Shown: positions 1 through 9,096, counted from the first letter of the stretch. The stretch: 49,632 nt of DNA from an uncultured Bacteroides sp. (GCA_944322335.1 CALUOU010000008.1:1-49632); one strand, 5' to 3'. Program-made: numbers and translations. Notes: a model not told the origin generated them from the letters alone.

Positions 1-165
1 AAAAAAGCCCGGACAGGATTTTGTCCCGATGATTAACCTGCTTCTTCCAGCTACCTTGCAACCGTCTTTTCAGACAGAGCCTTTTTTACAGCAAAAGCGG
101 GACAGAAACTTGATAACTGGATGTCAGTTCCTGCCCCGCTTACTACGGTTGGATGCAATCTGCTT
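1..165. other. Hairpin-rich intergenic stretch at window edge
   Basis: I see no convincing gene here. It holds three inverted repeats. On the minus strand, AAGCGGG (95-101) pairs with CCCGCTT (135-141) and is followed by TTTTGC, which could terminate the small gene at 166-423. A second minus-strand hairpin (GGACA 11-15 with TGTCC 22-26) is followed by GGGC and six T at the window edge. On the plus strand, GTCT (64-67) and AGAC (72-75) around a TTTC loop precede six T at 82-87, which could end a plus-strand gene entering from the left. Assignment of each hairpin to a transcript is inference. Confidence 0.45.
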
Positions 166-423
166 TTAGCTTACAGTTTCATCCAAAATCTTTAAGGCCC
201 GGTCTAATACAGTCGTGTCATCGATTACAACCAAGCCCCCATCGGGACCTGGTTCAAAATGAATGCCCACACACTTCCCTTCTTTAAAGTTGTGGCCGCC
301 AAAGAAATTTCTGACTGTATCGACTTCCAGTCCCAACTCGTCAGCTATCCGATGCATGCTTCCGTTAGGCAATGCATCCTTGATTTTCCGCAGTTCATTA
401 AAAGTAATTGCTCTCATGTTCAT
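166..423 (-). CDS. Small predicted DNA-binding protein (85 aa)
   Basis: This 85-residue protein resembles a conserved Bacteroidetes family usually annotated as DNA-binding. Residues about 7-40 read like a helix-turn-helix (ELRKIKDALPNGSMHRIADE followed by LGLEVDTVRNFFGG), suggesting sequence-specific DNA or RNA contact. The C-terminal half (GIHFEPGPDGGLVVIDDTTVL) looks like a small beta unit. It lies 32 bases downstream of batE on the same strand with no clear terminator between, so it may be the last gene of the Bat operon or be co-transcribed with it. Start is ATG at 423; an in-frame ATG lies two codons later. The target is unknown. Confidence 0.75.
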   Translation of the reverse strand: MNMRAITFNELRKIKDALPNGSMHRIADELGLEVDTVRNFFGGHNFKEGKCVGIHFEPGPDGGLVVIDDTTVLDRALKILDETVS

Positions 424-455
424 TAAATTTAATGGTTACATATAATTAGAATTGA

Positions 456-1298
456 TTAAATGATTTCTATTGCAGATGCTGGCAACCACCCCACCTTGCC
501 GTCTTCCAATTGGATTTCTTTCCAGTCACGCATGGTATCATCCTTGATTTCCACCTTGTGCCCTTCATGCAGAATGAAAAGACTGGTTCCACTTTCACTG
601 GGAGTGCTTCGCACGGTTACACTGGGTGAGAGCACGATGGCTCCTGTCCGGTTGAGCAGTTTGTCTTTTTGATAAGAAGCGGAAAGATTGCAGCATATTG
701 TAAAAACCAGAAAGAAAATTCCTGCTATGAATCCTGTTTTTTTCATCCCTACTTGTTTGGAGAAAAAGAATAAGGCACAGGAAATCAAAAACAACAGGAA
801 AAACGTAATTCCCAGTTTTGCCCAAGTATCTACACCTAAACGGTTGACAAGAGCCTTTATCCACGCCACAAAGAAAATATCAGGAATTGGAGTTACTTTA
901 TCCACTGTTTTGGCTCGGGCTATTTCCAGATTGGCACGCACATCAGCATTACCAGGCGACAGCAGCAAAGCCCGCTCATAATTCAAAATAGCTTTGGCTA
1001 TGTTATTGCTTTTATAATAAGAGTTCCCAAGATTGTAATATAACTCGGCAGCTTCCCCCTGTTGGAGCAGAGTTTCATAAATTTGAATTGCAGCCGCATA
1101 GTCGTTTTTCATGTATGCACTGTCTCCCTCGCCCTTTGTAACGTTCGTTTCAGAACGTTTGGAGGAAAACTCTGTATGCGATCCTATTTGAACCGAATCA
1201 TTGCCTGCGTCCATCAAAGAGTCGGTCGACATGTCCTGTCCTGAGACAGAGGCTGCAACAGCCCATCCTATGATGAATAATACGATTGTTCTGAACAT
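456..1298 (-). CDS. batE: BatE, TPR and SH3-like membrane protein
   Basis: Last canonical gene of the Bacteroides aerotolerance operon. It has an N-terminal signal peptide or anchor (1-20), a pair of tetratricopeptide repeats (about 57-126, with YYNLGNSYYKSNNIAKAI), two transmembrane segments (about 162-180 and 187-205) and a C-terminal bacterial SH3-like domain (about 218-280, with VTVRSTPSESG and GKVGWLPASAIEII). The SH3-like domain is probably periplasmic and may bind peptidoglycan or protein. Family knowledge places Bat proteins in a membrane complex with the MoxR ATPase; the biochemical role is unsettled. The gene starts 11 bases after batD, so it is translated from the same message. Confidence 0.88.
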   Translation of the reverse strand: MFRTIVLFIIGWAVAASVSGQDMSTDSLMDAGNDSVQIGSHTEFSSKRSETNVTKGEGDSAYMKNDYAAAIQIYETLLQQGEAAELYYNLGNSYYKSNNIAKAILNYERALLLSPGNADVRANLEIARAKTVDKVTPIPDIFFVAWIKALVNRLGVDTWAKLGITFFLLFLISCALFFFSKQVGMKKTGFIAGIFFLVFTICCNLSASYQKDKLLNRTGAIVLSPSVTVRSTPSESGTSLFILHEGHKVEIKDDTMRDWKEIQLEDGKVGWLPASAIEII

Positions 1299-1309
1299 AC
1301 TCCTTATTT

Positions 1310-3145
1310 TTAGTGTTTAATCGAATTTTCCATTTTGCTGATCACTTCTAAAGCATCAGCATATACCTTATCCATTGCCTGATTGGCATCCCCAGGAGCA
1401 AATCGGGCAAACTCACAATTGTTTAACGTTGTAATGAATTCATTGATCAGCGCTTCGTCCACACCATATTTCCGCAATTCCTCTTCCACATTATCCTTTG
1501 AAAGACGTGAAACCGGAATGCTCAGTTTATCACTGACATATCCCCACAAAGCTTTTAACACTTCGTCATAGAAAGCCTCTTTCTTAGACTCGGCCAGCAA
1601 TTTGCCTGCCAGTTTCAAGCGTTTCACCGCCACTTTGTTAGCCTTCTTCGTACGCACTTTCGCCACATTCGCATTGGCGGCTATCTGTTTGCGGTAAATG
1701 ATGAAAAAGAGGATAAACGCCACTCCCGGTATGATATACCACAGCCAGTAGGAGCCTGAATCATAGAAGAATTTTCCTTTGGGCGCAAGGGTCACCTCAT
1801 TCTGCTTGATAAAGCGGATATCTTCATTCAAGATCTTCAAGTCTTCCTTATTGGTGAAATTGGCCACGCTTTGTGCGGTGTTGCCGCCTCCGGTCCCTTT
1901 TTCCACATGCAGCTCATAAGCTTCGGTTGTCAGTGTCTTATAAGAATGTGACTTGATATCAAAATAGCTGAAACGCACAGGCGGTATCTTATAGGTACCT
2001 GCATTGCGCGGAATGGCCAAGTATTCTATTACTTGATTGCCAGACATGCCTTCGCTTGTCAGACGCGACTGATTGTCGACTTTGGGATCATACACTTCAA
2101 AATCTTCCGGAAACTGCACTTCTGGAGTTGAGATGAGTTTATGATTGCCTGTTCCGGAAATGATGATTCTCAACGTTACGGCATCGTTTGTCTTTATTTC
2201 CTTGCTGTTTATGGTTGAGGAGAGATTGAAGTCTCCCACTCCACCTGAAAAATCGTCCGGTTTTCCATCTGGCAAGGGTTTGACGTTGACAGTAAGTTTC
2301 GGAGTGAAGAGAGATTTTTTCAGTTCTATATAGTTGCTGCCTCCATTAAAGAAAGCTTCAAACGGATCATCCACCTGTACCATTTTGGCTACCGAAGCAT
2401 CGAAACGGGCCGCATCAATGGTCAGTTCCCCATTTTGTTGAGGAAAAAGAACAAACTGACGGTAAACAGTTGTCTGATAGTTGCGTCCTTTGTAGTGTTC
2501 CAATCCCCATTTACGATTAGTGGGCAATTCGACTTCCTGCGAATGGAAACCTTTAAAATCCGGTAATTTTACATTGTCAAATCCTCGCAAATCGACCAAC
2601 GTATAAATCTTATAAGTCAACAAGAAAGCCTCCTGTTCATATACGCTGGTCTTATTGACCGTAGCTGTGATAAACAGGTCATTGCTTGAAATGGACGTTC
2701 CCGATGAGGCACGGCTGCCGCCTCCTTGCGTCCCATTTCCACCGGTAGCGGCCTGATCTGCCGGCAACACCTTGATTTTTACAGAATTGGAAACCATTTG
2801 ATTCCCATCAGCTGTAATCGAAGCCCCTGGAAGTGTATATTCACCTTCCTTCTTCGCTAACAAAATATAGGTGAAAGTAACGCTACGGCTCGATGTTGTT
2901 TTGCCATTGATGATTTGCACACTACTCTGTGTCGAACGTGTAGGCCCCATCAACACTTCAAAATCATTGATGGAAGGGACGCGAAAGTCCCGCACATCTT
3001 GAGACGTGACTGTATAAGAAAGCCTGAATTGGTCACCTACCGCCACCGCATCGGGTGCCGCAGCAGTAAATGTGACTTTATTATCTCCATAGCATCGCAA
3101 TCCGACTGCTACGAGCATCATCCATAAGAAAATCAGTTTCTTCAT
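1310..3145 (-). CDS. batD: BatD, aerotolerance membrane protein
   Basis: 611-residue BatD protein. A signal peptide (about 1-20) is followed by a long periplasmic part of beta-sandwich repeats starting KVTFTAAAPDAVAVGDQF, the usual BatD opening. One transmembrane helix lies at about 466-485, and a basic cytoplasmic tail of about 125 residues follows, with the helical motif seen in related proteins (LWGYVSDKLSIPVSRLS, then NNCEFARFAPG). A Gly/Ser-rich linker lies near residue 140. It sits 31 bases after batC and 11 bases before batE. Known of the family: part of the Bat complex linked to oxygen tolerance and envelope stress. Molecular function is not established. Confidence 0.9.
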   Translation of the reverse strand: MKKLIFLWMMLVAVGLRCYGDNKVTFTAAAPDAVAVGDQFRLSYTVTSQDVRDFRVPSINDFEVLMGPTRSTQSSVQIINGKTTSSRSVTFTYILLAKKEGEYTLPGASITADGNQMVSNSVKIKVLPADQAATGGNGTQGGGSRASSGTSISSNDLFITATVNKTSVYEQEAFLLTYKIYTLVDLRGFDNVKLPDFKGFHSQEVELPTNRKWGLEHYKGRNYQTTVYRQFVLFPQQNGELTIDAARFDASVAKMVQVDDPFEAFFNGGSNYIELKKSLFTPKLTVNVKPLPDGKPDDFSGGVGDFNLSSTINSKEIKTNDAVTLRIIISGTGNHKLISTPEVQFPEDFEVYDPKVDNQSRLTSEGMSGNQVIEYLAIPRNAGTYKIPPVRFSYFDIKSHSYKTLTTEAYELHVEKGTGGGNTAQSVANFTNKEDLKILNEDIRFIKQNEVTLAPKGKFFYDSGSYWLWYIIPGVAFILFFIIYRKQIAANANVAKVRTKKANKVAVKRLKLAGKLLAESKKEAFYDEVLKALWGYVSDKLSIPVSRLSKDNVEEELRKYGVDEALINEFITTLNNCEFARFAPGDANQAMDKVYADALEVISKMENSIKH

Positions 3146-3176
3146 ATAAAAATAATCAATCTGTCTATAACTATAT

Positions 3177-3902
3177 TTACCAATCTTTTTCCAAACGCCC
3201 TCCTTGAATGACTTGCTGTTTCTTTTTCACCTTGTCCTGAACATCCTGTTCGTCCTGCATGACCGATTTCAACAATTGTTCGGCATTTTCCTGAGACATC
3301 TGGCTGTTGTCTGCGGATTGTTGCTGCTGATCTTGATTTTGTTGCTGTTGGTCTTGTTGTTGCTGCTGATCTTGATTTTGTTCTTGCTCTTTTTGTTGAT
3401 CTTCCTGATTCTGTTGATTCTGTTGGTTTTGTTGGTTCTGTTGTTGGTCTTTCAGCATCTTCTGTGCCAAAGCCAAGTTGTAGCGTGTTTCATTATCATG
3501 CGGATTGTTCCTCAAAGACTGCTTATAGGCTTCTATGGCCTTCGCATAGTCTTTTTGTGTCTGCAAAATAACCCCTATATTATGATAAATCTGCGCCAGA
3601 TTTGATTTGTCTTTTTCCATTCTAGAAGCTGCCGCATACTGCTCCATTGCTTCCTGAACCTTGTTTTGCATCAGCAAGGCATTTCCCAAGTTGAACATCG
3701 AGACCGTAGACTGCGGATTGGCGTCCAAGGCCTTCCGGTAGCTTATTTCGGCATCGATAAACAGACTGTCTTTATAAGCACGATTGCCTTTTCTGATAAA
3801 ATCCCGCTCTTCTTTCTGTGCTGTGGCAGACACGCTTACTCCCAGCAAAATAAAAAGGATTCCTATAAATTTATTTTTCTGTAATAACATAGGCTGCATC
3901 AT
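3177..3902 (-). CDS. batC: BatC, TPR protein with Q/N-rich tail
   Basis: 241 residues. A signal peptide (to about residue 29, ending SVSATAQ) precedes three or four tetratricopeptide repeats (about 34-150, including FNLGNALLMQNKVQEAMEQY). Residues about 152-196 are almost entirely Gln, Asn, Glu and Asp (runs such as QQNQQNQ), then comes an acidic and basic helical tail ending RLEKDW. The start ATG shares its A with the batB stop codon (TAATG), which supports this start and implies translational coupling; an alternative ATG lies four codons in. TPRs suggest it scaffolds the BatA/BatB pair in the periplasm. The length of the Q/N tract probably varies between strains because of its repetitive DNA. 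Confidence 0.88.
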   Translation of the reverse strand: MMQPMLLQKNKFIGILFILLGVSVSATAQKEERDFIRKGNRAYKDSLFIDAEISYRKALDANPQSTVSMFNLGNALLMQNKVQEAMEQYAAASRMEKDKSNLAQIYHNIGVILQTQKDYAKAIEAYKQSLRNNPHDNETRYNLALAQKMLKDQQQNQQNQQNQQNQEDQQKEQEQNQDQQQQQDQQQQNQDQQQQSADNSQMSQENAEQLLKSVMQDEQDVQDKVKKKQQVIQGGRLEKDW

Positions 3903-4930
3903 TATTTTTTAGATGAAAAAAGATGAATGTTCCGGAACAAAGGATTTTTCCGCTCCAATATCAGCATTTCGGCCAATAACAAGATCAGTATCAGCCATGC
4001 TACCGCCTGAAACTGCTCGTTGAACTCCGTATAGATTTGAGTCTCCACATCTGCTTTGGCCAGTTTATTGATAGATTGGCTGATTGCTCTCTGCGCATTG
4101 TTCGTGTTGTCTACTCGCGCATAAATGCCTTTACCTGTTTGAGCGATTTCCCGGCACATCTGTTCGTTCAAACGGGTTACGATAACGTTACCACTTCTGT
4201 CCTTTCGGAAATCATTTGTTCCAGGCACTGGAATGGGAGCGCCGTCTGGCAAGCCAACCCCCAATACATTGATTTGAATGCCCTTTTCCGCCGCTGCTTT
4301 GGCGGCTTCCACCGCTCCGCTTTCATGATTTTCTCCATCGGTGATGACAATGACAGCTTTTCCCACTCCCGCTTGTGGAGTAAAACTGCGTGTAGCCAAG
4401 CTGACGGCTTCGCCAATGGCTGTACCTTGTTTGGAAATGAGCGATGGATCGATCGACTCTAAAAACATTTTGGCGGAAATATAGTCGCTCGTAATAGGCA
4501 ACTGGGTAAAAGCATCTCCTGCAAACACGATCATTCCTATTTTATCATTCTCCATTTTATCCACCAGTTGCGCCACCAGTCTTTTGGCTTTAGCCAACCG
4601 GCTTGGCTTGACATCTTGAGCGAGCATGGAGTTGGAAATGTCCAATGCGATCATGACCTCCACTCCTTGCCTTTTTACAGTTTCCAGCTTGGAACCGAAT
4701 TGAGGACGCGCCAACAGCAGAGAGAAAAGCCCTATGACGACAAGAAGCATGCCAAATTTAACATCGGGACGATACTTGGACACATCCGGCATCAGTTGAG
4801 CCATCAGCGCCGGATCACCAAACTTGCGGATGGCTTTCCGCTTGCGGTAGTTAGAGTACAGATAAAACAGCACCAATGCGGGCAGCAGCAGCAATAAATA
4901 TAAATATGTAGGATCTTCAAATCGGAACAT
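3902..4930 (-). CDS. batB: BatB, von Willebrand factor A membrane protein
   Basis: 342 residues with two N-terminal transmembrane helices (about 8-25 and 58-75), a VWA domain (about 90-290) and a C-terminal helix (about 310-328, WLILILLLAEMLIL). The metal-ion-dependent adhesion site is intact: D97-x-S99-x-S101 in ALDISNSMLAQD, then Thr and Asp in VITDGEN. VWA domains bind protein partners through a divalent metal. In the family, BatB pairs with BatA and is thought to be assembled by the MoxR ATPase. The gene lies 41 bases after batA and overlaps batC by one base. Confidence 0.92.
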   Translation of the reverse strand: MFRFEDPTYLYLLLLLPALVLFYLYSNYRKRKAIRKFGDPALMAQLMPDVSKYRPDVKFGMLLVVIGLFSLLLARPQFGSKLETVKRQGVEVMIALDISNSMLAQDVKPSRLAKAKRLVAQLVDKMENDKIGMIVFAGDAFTQLPITSDYISAKMFLESIDPSLISKQGTAIGEAVSLATRSFTPQAGVGKAVIVITDGENHESGAVEAAKAAAEKGIQINVLGVGLPDGAPIPVPGTNDFRKDRSGNVIVTRLNEQMCREIAQTGKGIYARVDNTNNAQRAISQSINKLAKADVETQIYTEFNEQFQAVAWLILILLLAEMLILERKNPLFRNIHLFSSKK

Positions 4931-4971
4931 GTTCTTATTCTTTTAAATGTTTGCAAACTATCTTACATTTT

Positions 4972-5964
4972 TCAGGGGATTTTCTTCAATAAAGAATTCC
5001 TTAATACAATTTCCAACAGCACACAAATAAAAGCAGCCAGCGCGAACCATCGGTACTCCTCTTCCCGTTTGCTGTATTCTTTGACATTCAGTTTTGTCTT
5101 TTCCAGTTTGTCTATCTCTTCATAGACTTCTTTCAACTTAGAATTGCTGGTAGCCCGGAAATATTCTCCAGACGTGATTCCTGCTATTTGAGTCAGTGTC
5201 TTTTCATCGATCTCAACTGGCAGATTGACATATTGCACAGTGCCTCCGATCGGATACGGATAAGGAGCCATGCCGTTCGTCCCCACTCCGATGGTATAGA
5301 CTCTGATGCCGAAACTTTTAGCGATTTCCGCAGCTGTCAACGGAGAAATGTCTCCCATGTTGCTCGTTCCATCCGTCAAAAGAATGACCACTTTTGATTT
5401 CGCCTTGCTGTCTTTCAGCCGTGTCACGGCGTTAGCTATACCCATTCCGACAGCGGTCCCGTCTTCGATCAATCCGCATTTGACATCTTTAATCAAATTC
5501 AGCAGAACCGCATGGTCGACTGTCAACGGACATTGCGTAAAGCTTTCACCGGCAAACAGTGTTATGCCTATATTATCATTGGGGCGACCATTAATAAACT
5601 CTGCCGCCACATCTTTGGCAGCCTCCAAACGATTGGGTTTCAGATCTTCGGCCAGCATACTGGTCGAAACGTCGATTGCTAGCATAATGTCAATCCCCTC
5701 TATTTCACTATTCTGCCAGCTATCTGTTGTCTGTGGACGGGCCAGTATCAAAATAATCAGCACAAGGGCAATGATTCTCAACACAAAGGGAGCATGCAGC
5801 AGATAATTCTTATAGCTCTTGGGGGTATGAGCATACACACGAGCATCCGAAATTTGAAGTGTCGCTTCGTTCTTCCTGCGTTTCAGGATATACCATATTA
5901 TATAAGGTATAAGCAGCAGCAACAAAAACAAGTATTCAATATTGGCAAAAACCATAACATACAT
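4972..5964 (-). CDS. batA: BatA, von Willebrand factor A membrane protein
   Basis: 330 residues. Two N-terminal membrane helices (about 8-26 and 60-75), a VWA domain (about 90-290) and a C-terminal helix (ALAAFICVLLEIVL). The MIDAS motif is D98-x-S100-x-S102 within AIDVSTSMLAED, followed by LLTDGTSNMG. The translation as given starts at ATG 5964; an in-frame ATG at 5955 (MVFANIEYLF) is an equally good start. It is paralogous to batB immediately downstream and shares its topology, typical of the BatA/BatB pair in Bacteroides. It probably acts in the inner membrane with its VWA domain facing a partner protein. Confidence 0.92.
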   Translation of the reverse strand: MYVMVFANIEYLFLLLLLIPYIIWYILKRRKNEATLQISDARVYAHTPKSYKNYLLHAPFVLRIIALVLIILILARPQTTDSWQNSEIEGIDIMLAIDVSTSMLAEDLKPNRLEAAKDVAAEFINGRPNDNIGITLFAGESFTQCPLTVDHAVLLNLIKDVKCGLIEDGTAVGMGIANAVTRLKDSKAKSKVVILLTDGTSNMGDISPLTAAEIAKSFGIRVYTIGVGTNGMAPYPYPIGGTVQYVNLPVEIDEKTLTQIAGITSGEYFRATSNSKLKEVYEEIDKLEKTKLNVKEYSKREEEYRWFALAAFICVLLEIVLRNSLLKKIP

Positions 5965-6010
5965 TTTTTAAGTTCAAAACTCGATAAAGAAGCGTCTTTC
6001 TCTGTCCATA

Positions 6011-7093
6011 TCATGCGAAACAGTTGTACAGCTCCTTTCCTATATATATTAACAGCCCTATCGCGACTCCACCTGCTGCAACAATTCCTGCATATAAAAT
6101 GATTTTTGTACGCAACGATCTTTTTTCGATAATAGTAATCTCTGTAGGTTGAGATTGGGCATTAGGATCTTCCGGTGCCTTCGTTTCGTTGATAAAGTCA
6201 ATGGCATTCACCAGATTAGCGTCGTTTTCGTTCATCAACGGGTTATGTTTGGCAAATTTCACCAAATCGGCTGTCTGAAACAGGGTACGTAAATCGTTGA
6301 TGGCATCTTTATCCTTCACTTCCAACAATTTATCTATAATTTCTGTGGAAGTCATCTCTAAAGCGTTGAAGCCAAAACGTTCTTTGATATACCCACGGAG
6401 GATGTCGGTCAATTCCGTATAGTACTCTTTAGGTTGTTCTGTCTGCCAGCTCTTTTCACTCTTGATGCGTTCGATTTTTCGCATGGCCGTCTGATGTGGC
6501 GGCAACTTGGGAGCTACTTTCACTTTCCGGATAATAGGTTTATGGTCAAATGCCCGCTTGATGAGATAAACCACCAGTATGCACAATGGAATAAGCAGGA
6601 TTCCGGAAGCGATTACCCCATACCAGTCTCCCCACACGAAAGGCGCGTTCATGATATCTTTGGGTCCGAAGATTTGTTCCGGATGCTCTGGATCCAAAGG
6701 GACAGGTACTGAATATACTTTCAGAGCCAACGCTTTTGACCGATAAACGGTGCCGTCCACCATTACTTCCATAGGCGGCAGATAGTAAAGTGCCGAGTCA
6801 AAAGAAGTGATGGTATATTCCTGTTTGATCAGCAGCCTTTTCTTGTCATCCAAGTATTGAGTGTCAGGTTTTGCCACATCTACAATTTCCACTCCCCTGA
6901 CAATCGTATCTGTATAGATGGGGAAAAAGGCGCGTTTGTCCGCATCGGTCGATACTTCCAAGGTGATCTTGGCCTGTTCACCTATCAGAATCTGCAAGGA
7001 ATCAATCGAGGCGTCTACTGTTACAGTCTGTCCAGAGGATTGGATAGCAGTCGCTCCTAAGAGAATTATCAGAAATAAAAACTTTTTCATCAT
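6011..7093 (-). CDS. BatD-like two-pass membrane protein of the Bat operon
   Basis: 360 residues. Signal peptide (about 1-21), a periplasmic beta-rich domain (about 22-130) resembling one BatD repeat, a membrane helix (158-178), a cytoplasmic helical region with YYTELTDILRGYIKERFG and FQTADLVKFAKHNP, and a second helix near the C-terminus (about 331-351). The cytoplasmic part resembles the DUF4381 and BatD-tail type found beside DUF58 and MoxR genes. It starts 5 bases after the DUF58 gene and precedes batA, so it is an integral operon member. Family knowledge gives no enzymatic role; a scaffold or substrate of the MoxR system is an inference. Confidence 0.8.
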   Translation of the reverse strand: MMKKFLFLIILLGATAIQSSGQTVTVDASIDSLQILIGEQAKITLEVSTDADKRAFFPIYTDTIVRGVEIVDVAKPDTQYLDDKKRLLIKQEYTITSFDSALYYLPPMEVMVDGTVYRSKALALKVYSVPVPLDPEHPEQIFGPKDIMNAPFVWGDWYGVIASGILLIPLCILVVYLIKRAFDHKPIIRKVKVAPKLPPHQTAMRKIERIKSEKSWQTEQPKEYYTELTDILRGYIKERFGFNALEMTSTEIIDKLLEVKDKDAINDLRTLFQTADLVKFAKHNPLMNENDANLVNAIDFINETKAPEDPNAQSQPTEITIIEKRSLRTKIILYAGIVAAGGVAIGLLIYIGKELYNCFA

Positions 7094-7098
7094 CCGAA

Positions 7099-7968
7099 CT
7101 AATTTCGTTTTGCGAACAGATTCATCAATGCTTTGACATAGTCTTGATCCGTACGCACTGACACATTATCTACATTGCTTTTGGTGAATGTTTCATTCAA
7201 TTCGGTCTGCTTGCTTACCCACCAATCATGATGGGCGCGGCGCACCGCACGTGAAGAGGTATCAATCCATTGCTCGTGTCCGGTTTCCGCATCCTTGATT
7301 TTCATCAATCCGATAGCAGGCAATTCTTCCACCCTACGGTCATATACTTGAATGGCCACCACATCATGTTTCCGGTTGGCTATCATCAGCGAATTTTTGA
7401 AACTTTCCTGATCGATGAAGTCTGAGAGGATGAAAGCCGTACATCGCCGTTTCATCACATTGGTCAGATATTCCAGTGCGGCACGAATGTTGGTCCGCCG
7501 GCTTTTGGCTTGAAAATCTATCAGCTCACGGATTATATAAAGGATGTGCTTACGCCCTTTTTTAGGAGGAATGAATTTCTCGATCTGATTTGAAAAAAAG
7601 ATAACTCCGATTTTATCGTTGTTTTGAATGGCGGAAAAAGCCAGCGTTGCAGCTATCTCTGTCACCATATCTTTCTTCATTTGCCTGACTGTGCCAAACT
7701 CCAAGCTTCCCGACACATCAATCAGCAACATGACGGTCAGCTCCCGCTCTTCTTCAAACACCTTAATATAAGGTTTGTTAAAACGGGCTGTCACGTTCCA
7801 GTCTATGTCTCGTATGTCATCGCCAAACTGATATTCACGCACTTCCGAAAAGGCCATACCCCTTCCTTTGAAAGCCGAGTGGTATTGCCCAGCAAAGATA
7901 TTGTTGGACAATCCCCGCGTCTTTATCTCTATCTGACGGACTTTCTTTAATAAATCACTGGTCTCCAT
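7099..7968 (-). CDS. DUF58 domain protein of the MoxR/Bat operon
   Basis: 289-residue cytoplasmic DUF58 protein. It shows the family signature near residues 45-65 (FGDDIRDIDWNVTARFNKPY), then a VWA-like core with LLIDVSGSLEFG and AFILSDFID. Residues are charged and there is no membrane segment. DUF58 proteins are nearly always encoded next to MoxR AAA ATPases, and the pair is thought to work with VWA proteins in assembling metal-dependent membrane complexes. It lies 31 bases downstream of moxR and 5 bases upstream of the next gene. Confidence 0.9.
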   Translation of the reverse strand: METSDLLKKVRQIEIKTRGLSNNIFAGQYHSAFKGRGMAFSEVREYQFGDDIRDIDWNVTARFNKPYIKVFEEERELTVMLLIDVSGSLEFGTVRQMKKDMVTEIAATLAFSAIQNNDKIGVIFFSNQIEKFIPPKKGRKHILYIIRELIDFQAKSRRTNIRAALEYLTNVMKRRCTAFILSDFIDQESFKNSLMIANRKHDVVAIQVYDRRVEELPAIGLMKIKDAETGHEQWIDTSSRAVRRAHHDWWVSKQTELNETFTKSNVDNVSVRTDQDYVKALMNLFAKRN

Positions 7969-7999
7969 TCACGTATATGTTAAGCCATTCCCACGTTCA

Positions 8000-8995
8000 T
8001 CAAGGCACTTCTACCTTATTCAAGATTCTGCTGACGATCTCGTCTGATGTCAGATTGCTGGCTTCCGCTTCATAGGTCAGTCCAATACGGTGGCGCAACA
8101 CGTCATGGGCAACGGCACGCACATCTTCCGGTATGACATATCCTCTGCGTTTGATAAACGCGTAGCTGCGTGCCGCCAAAGCCAAATTGATGGAAGCACG
8201 GGGAGAACCGCCAAAGCCGATCATATCTTTCAGATCTTTCAAATCATATTTTTCAGGATAACGTGTTGCAAATACAATGTCTACAATATATTTTTCTATC
8301 TTTTCATCCAGGTATACTTCCCGCACAATCTTACGCGCTTCCAGTATTTCCTCAGCTTTCAATATGGGGCGGATGACAGGTCTTTCCCCTTGAATGTTTT
8401 GGCGGATAATCAGTTTCTCTTCCTCCAGTTTAGGGTAGTCTATCACCACTTTCAGCATAAAACGGTCCACCTGCGCTTCCGGCAACGGATAAGTGCCTTC
8501 CTGTTCGATAGGGTTCTGGGTTGCCAACACCAAGAAAGGTTCCGGCAAACCGAACGTCTCCTTGCCGATGGTGACCTGACGTTCCTGCATCGCTTCCAGC
8601 AACGCGCTTTGCACTTTGGCGGGAGCACGGTTGATTTCATCCGCCAACACAAAATTGGCAAAGACAGGTCCCTTTTTCACCAAAAAAGACTCATCTTTCT
8701 GACTATAAATCATCGTACCGATCACATCGGCAGGAAGCAAATCAGGAGTAAACTGAATACGGCTGTACTGTGCGTCAATCAAAGATGCCAGCGTTTTTAT
8801 CGCTAATGTCTTGGCCAGACCAGGCACACCTTCCAACAGCACATGTCCGTCTGCCAGCAGACCGATCAACAAGGATTCTATTAGATGCTTTTGTCCGACA
8901 ATGACTTGATCCATCCCTGTTGTCAGATGGGTTATAAAAGCGCTTTGTTTCTCAATGCGTTCGTTCAGTTCACGAATGTCTACTATATTAGCCAT
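8000..8995 (-). CDS. moxR: MoxR family AAA+ ATPase
   Basis: 331-residue MoxR-type AAA+ ATPase heading the Bat operon. Walker A is GVPGLAKT at 56-63. Walker B and the family signature are in LADEINRAPAKVQSALLEAM, followed by the sensor region ATQNPIEQEGTYPLPEAQ and the arginine-finger segment VDRFMLK. The C-terminal lid contains GGSPRASINLALAARSYA. MoxR proteins are chaperone-like ATPases acting on VWA-domain partners, here BatA and BatB. It is the first gene of the unit; a Bacteroides-type promoter lies 70-100 bases upstream (9066-9096). Confidence 0.94.
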   Translation of the reverse strand: MANIVDIRELNERIEKQSAFITHLTTGMDQVIVGQKHLIESLLIGLLADGHVLLEGVPGLAKTLAIKTLASLIDAQYSRIQFTPDLLPADVIGTMIYSQKDESFLVKKGPVFANFVLADEINRAPAKVQSALLEAMQERQVTIGKETFGLPEPFLVLATQNPIEQEGTYPLPEAQVDRFMLKVVIDYPKLEEEKLIIRQNIQGERPVIRPILKAEEILEARKIVREVYLDEKIEKYIVDIVFATRYPEKYDLKDLKDMIGFGGSPRASINLALAARSYAFIKRRGYVIPEDVRAVAHDVLRHRIGLTYEAEASNLTSDEIVSRILNKVEVP

Positions 8996-9065
8996 AAATC
9001 TGTGTTTTTTAGTTCTTAATTTAGTAATGATTCAACTTGATATATATGTTTCTTTAATTCGCGTT

Positions 9066-9096
9066 CAAAAGTACGGCAATAAATTAACCATGCCAA
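9066..9096 (-). promoter_or_regulatory. Probable promoter of the Bat operon
   Basis: On the minus strand TACTTTTG (9066-9073) fits the Bacteroides -7 box TAnnTTTG. TTGG (9093-9096) lies 19 bases upstream, one mismatch from the -33 box TTTG. The predicted leader before moxR is about 65 bases. Confidence 0.6.

Noticed and set aside
1-90. Resemblance to a small SRP RNA on the minus strand (GGAAG followed by AGCAG)
   Set aside because: The flanking sequence does not form the required SRP helix: the tetraloop is not closed by a complementary stem and the outer arms do not pair. Likely chance similarity in hairpin-rich DNA.
3204-3605. Plus-strand frame of 133 codons that looks like a Leu-rich membrane protein
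   Set aside because: It is the reverse strand of the Q/N-rich part of batC; Gln codons read backward give Leu codons.
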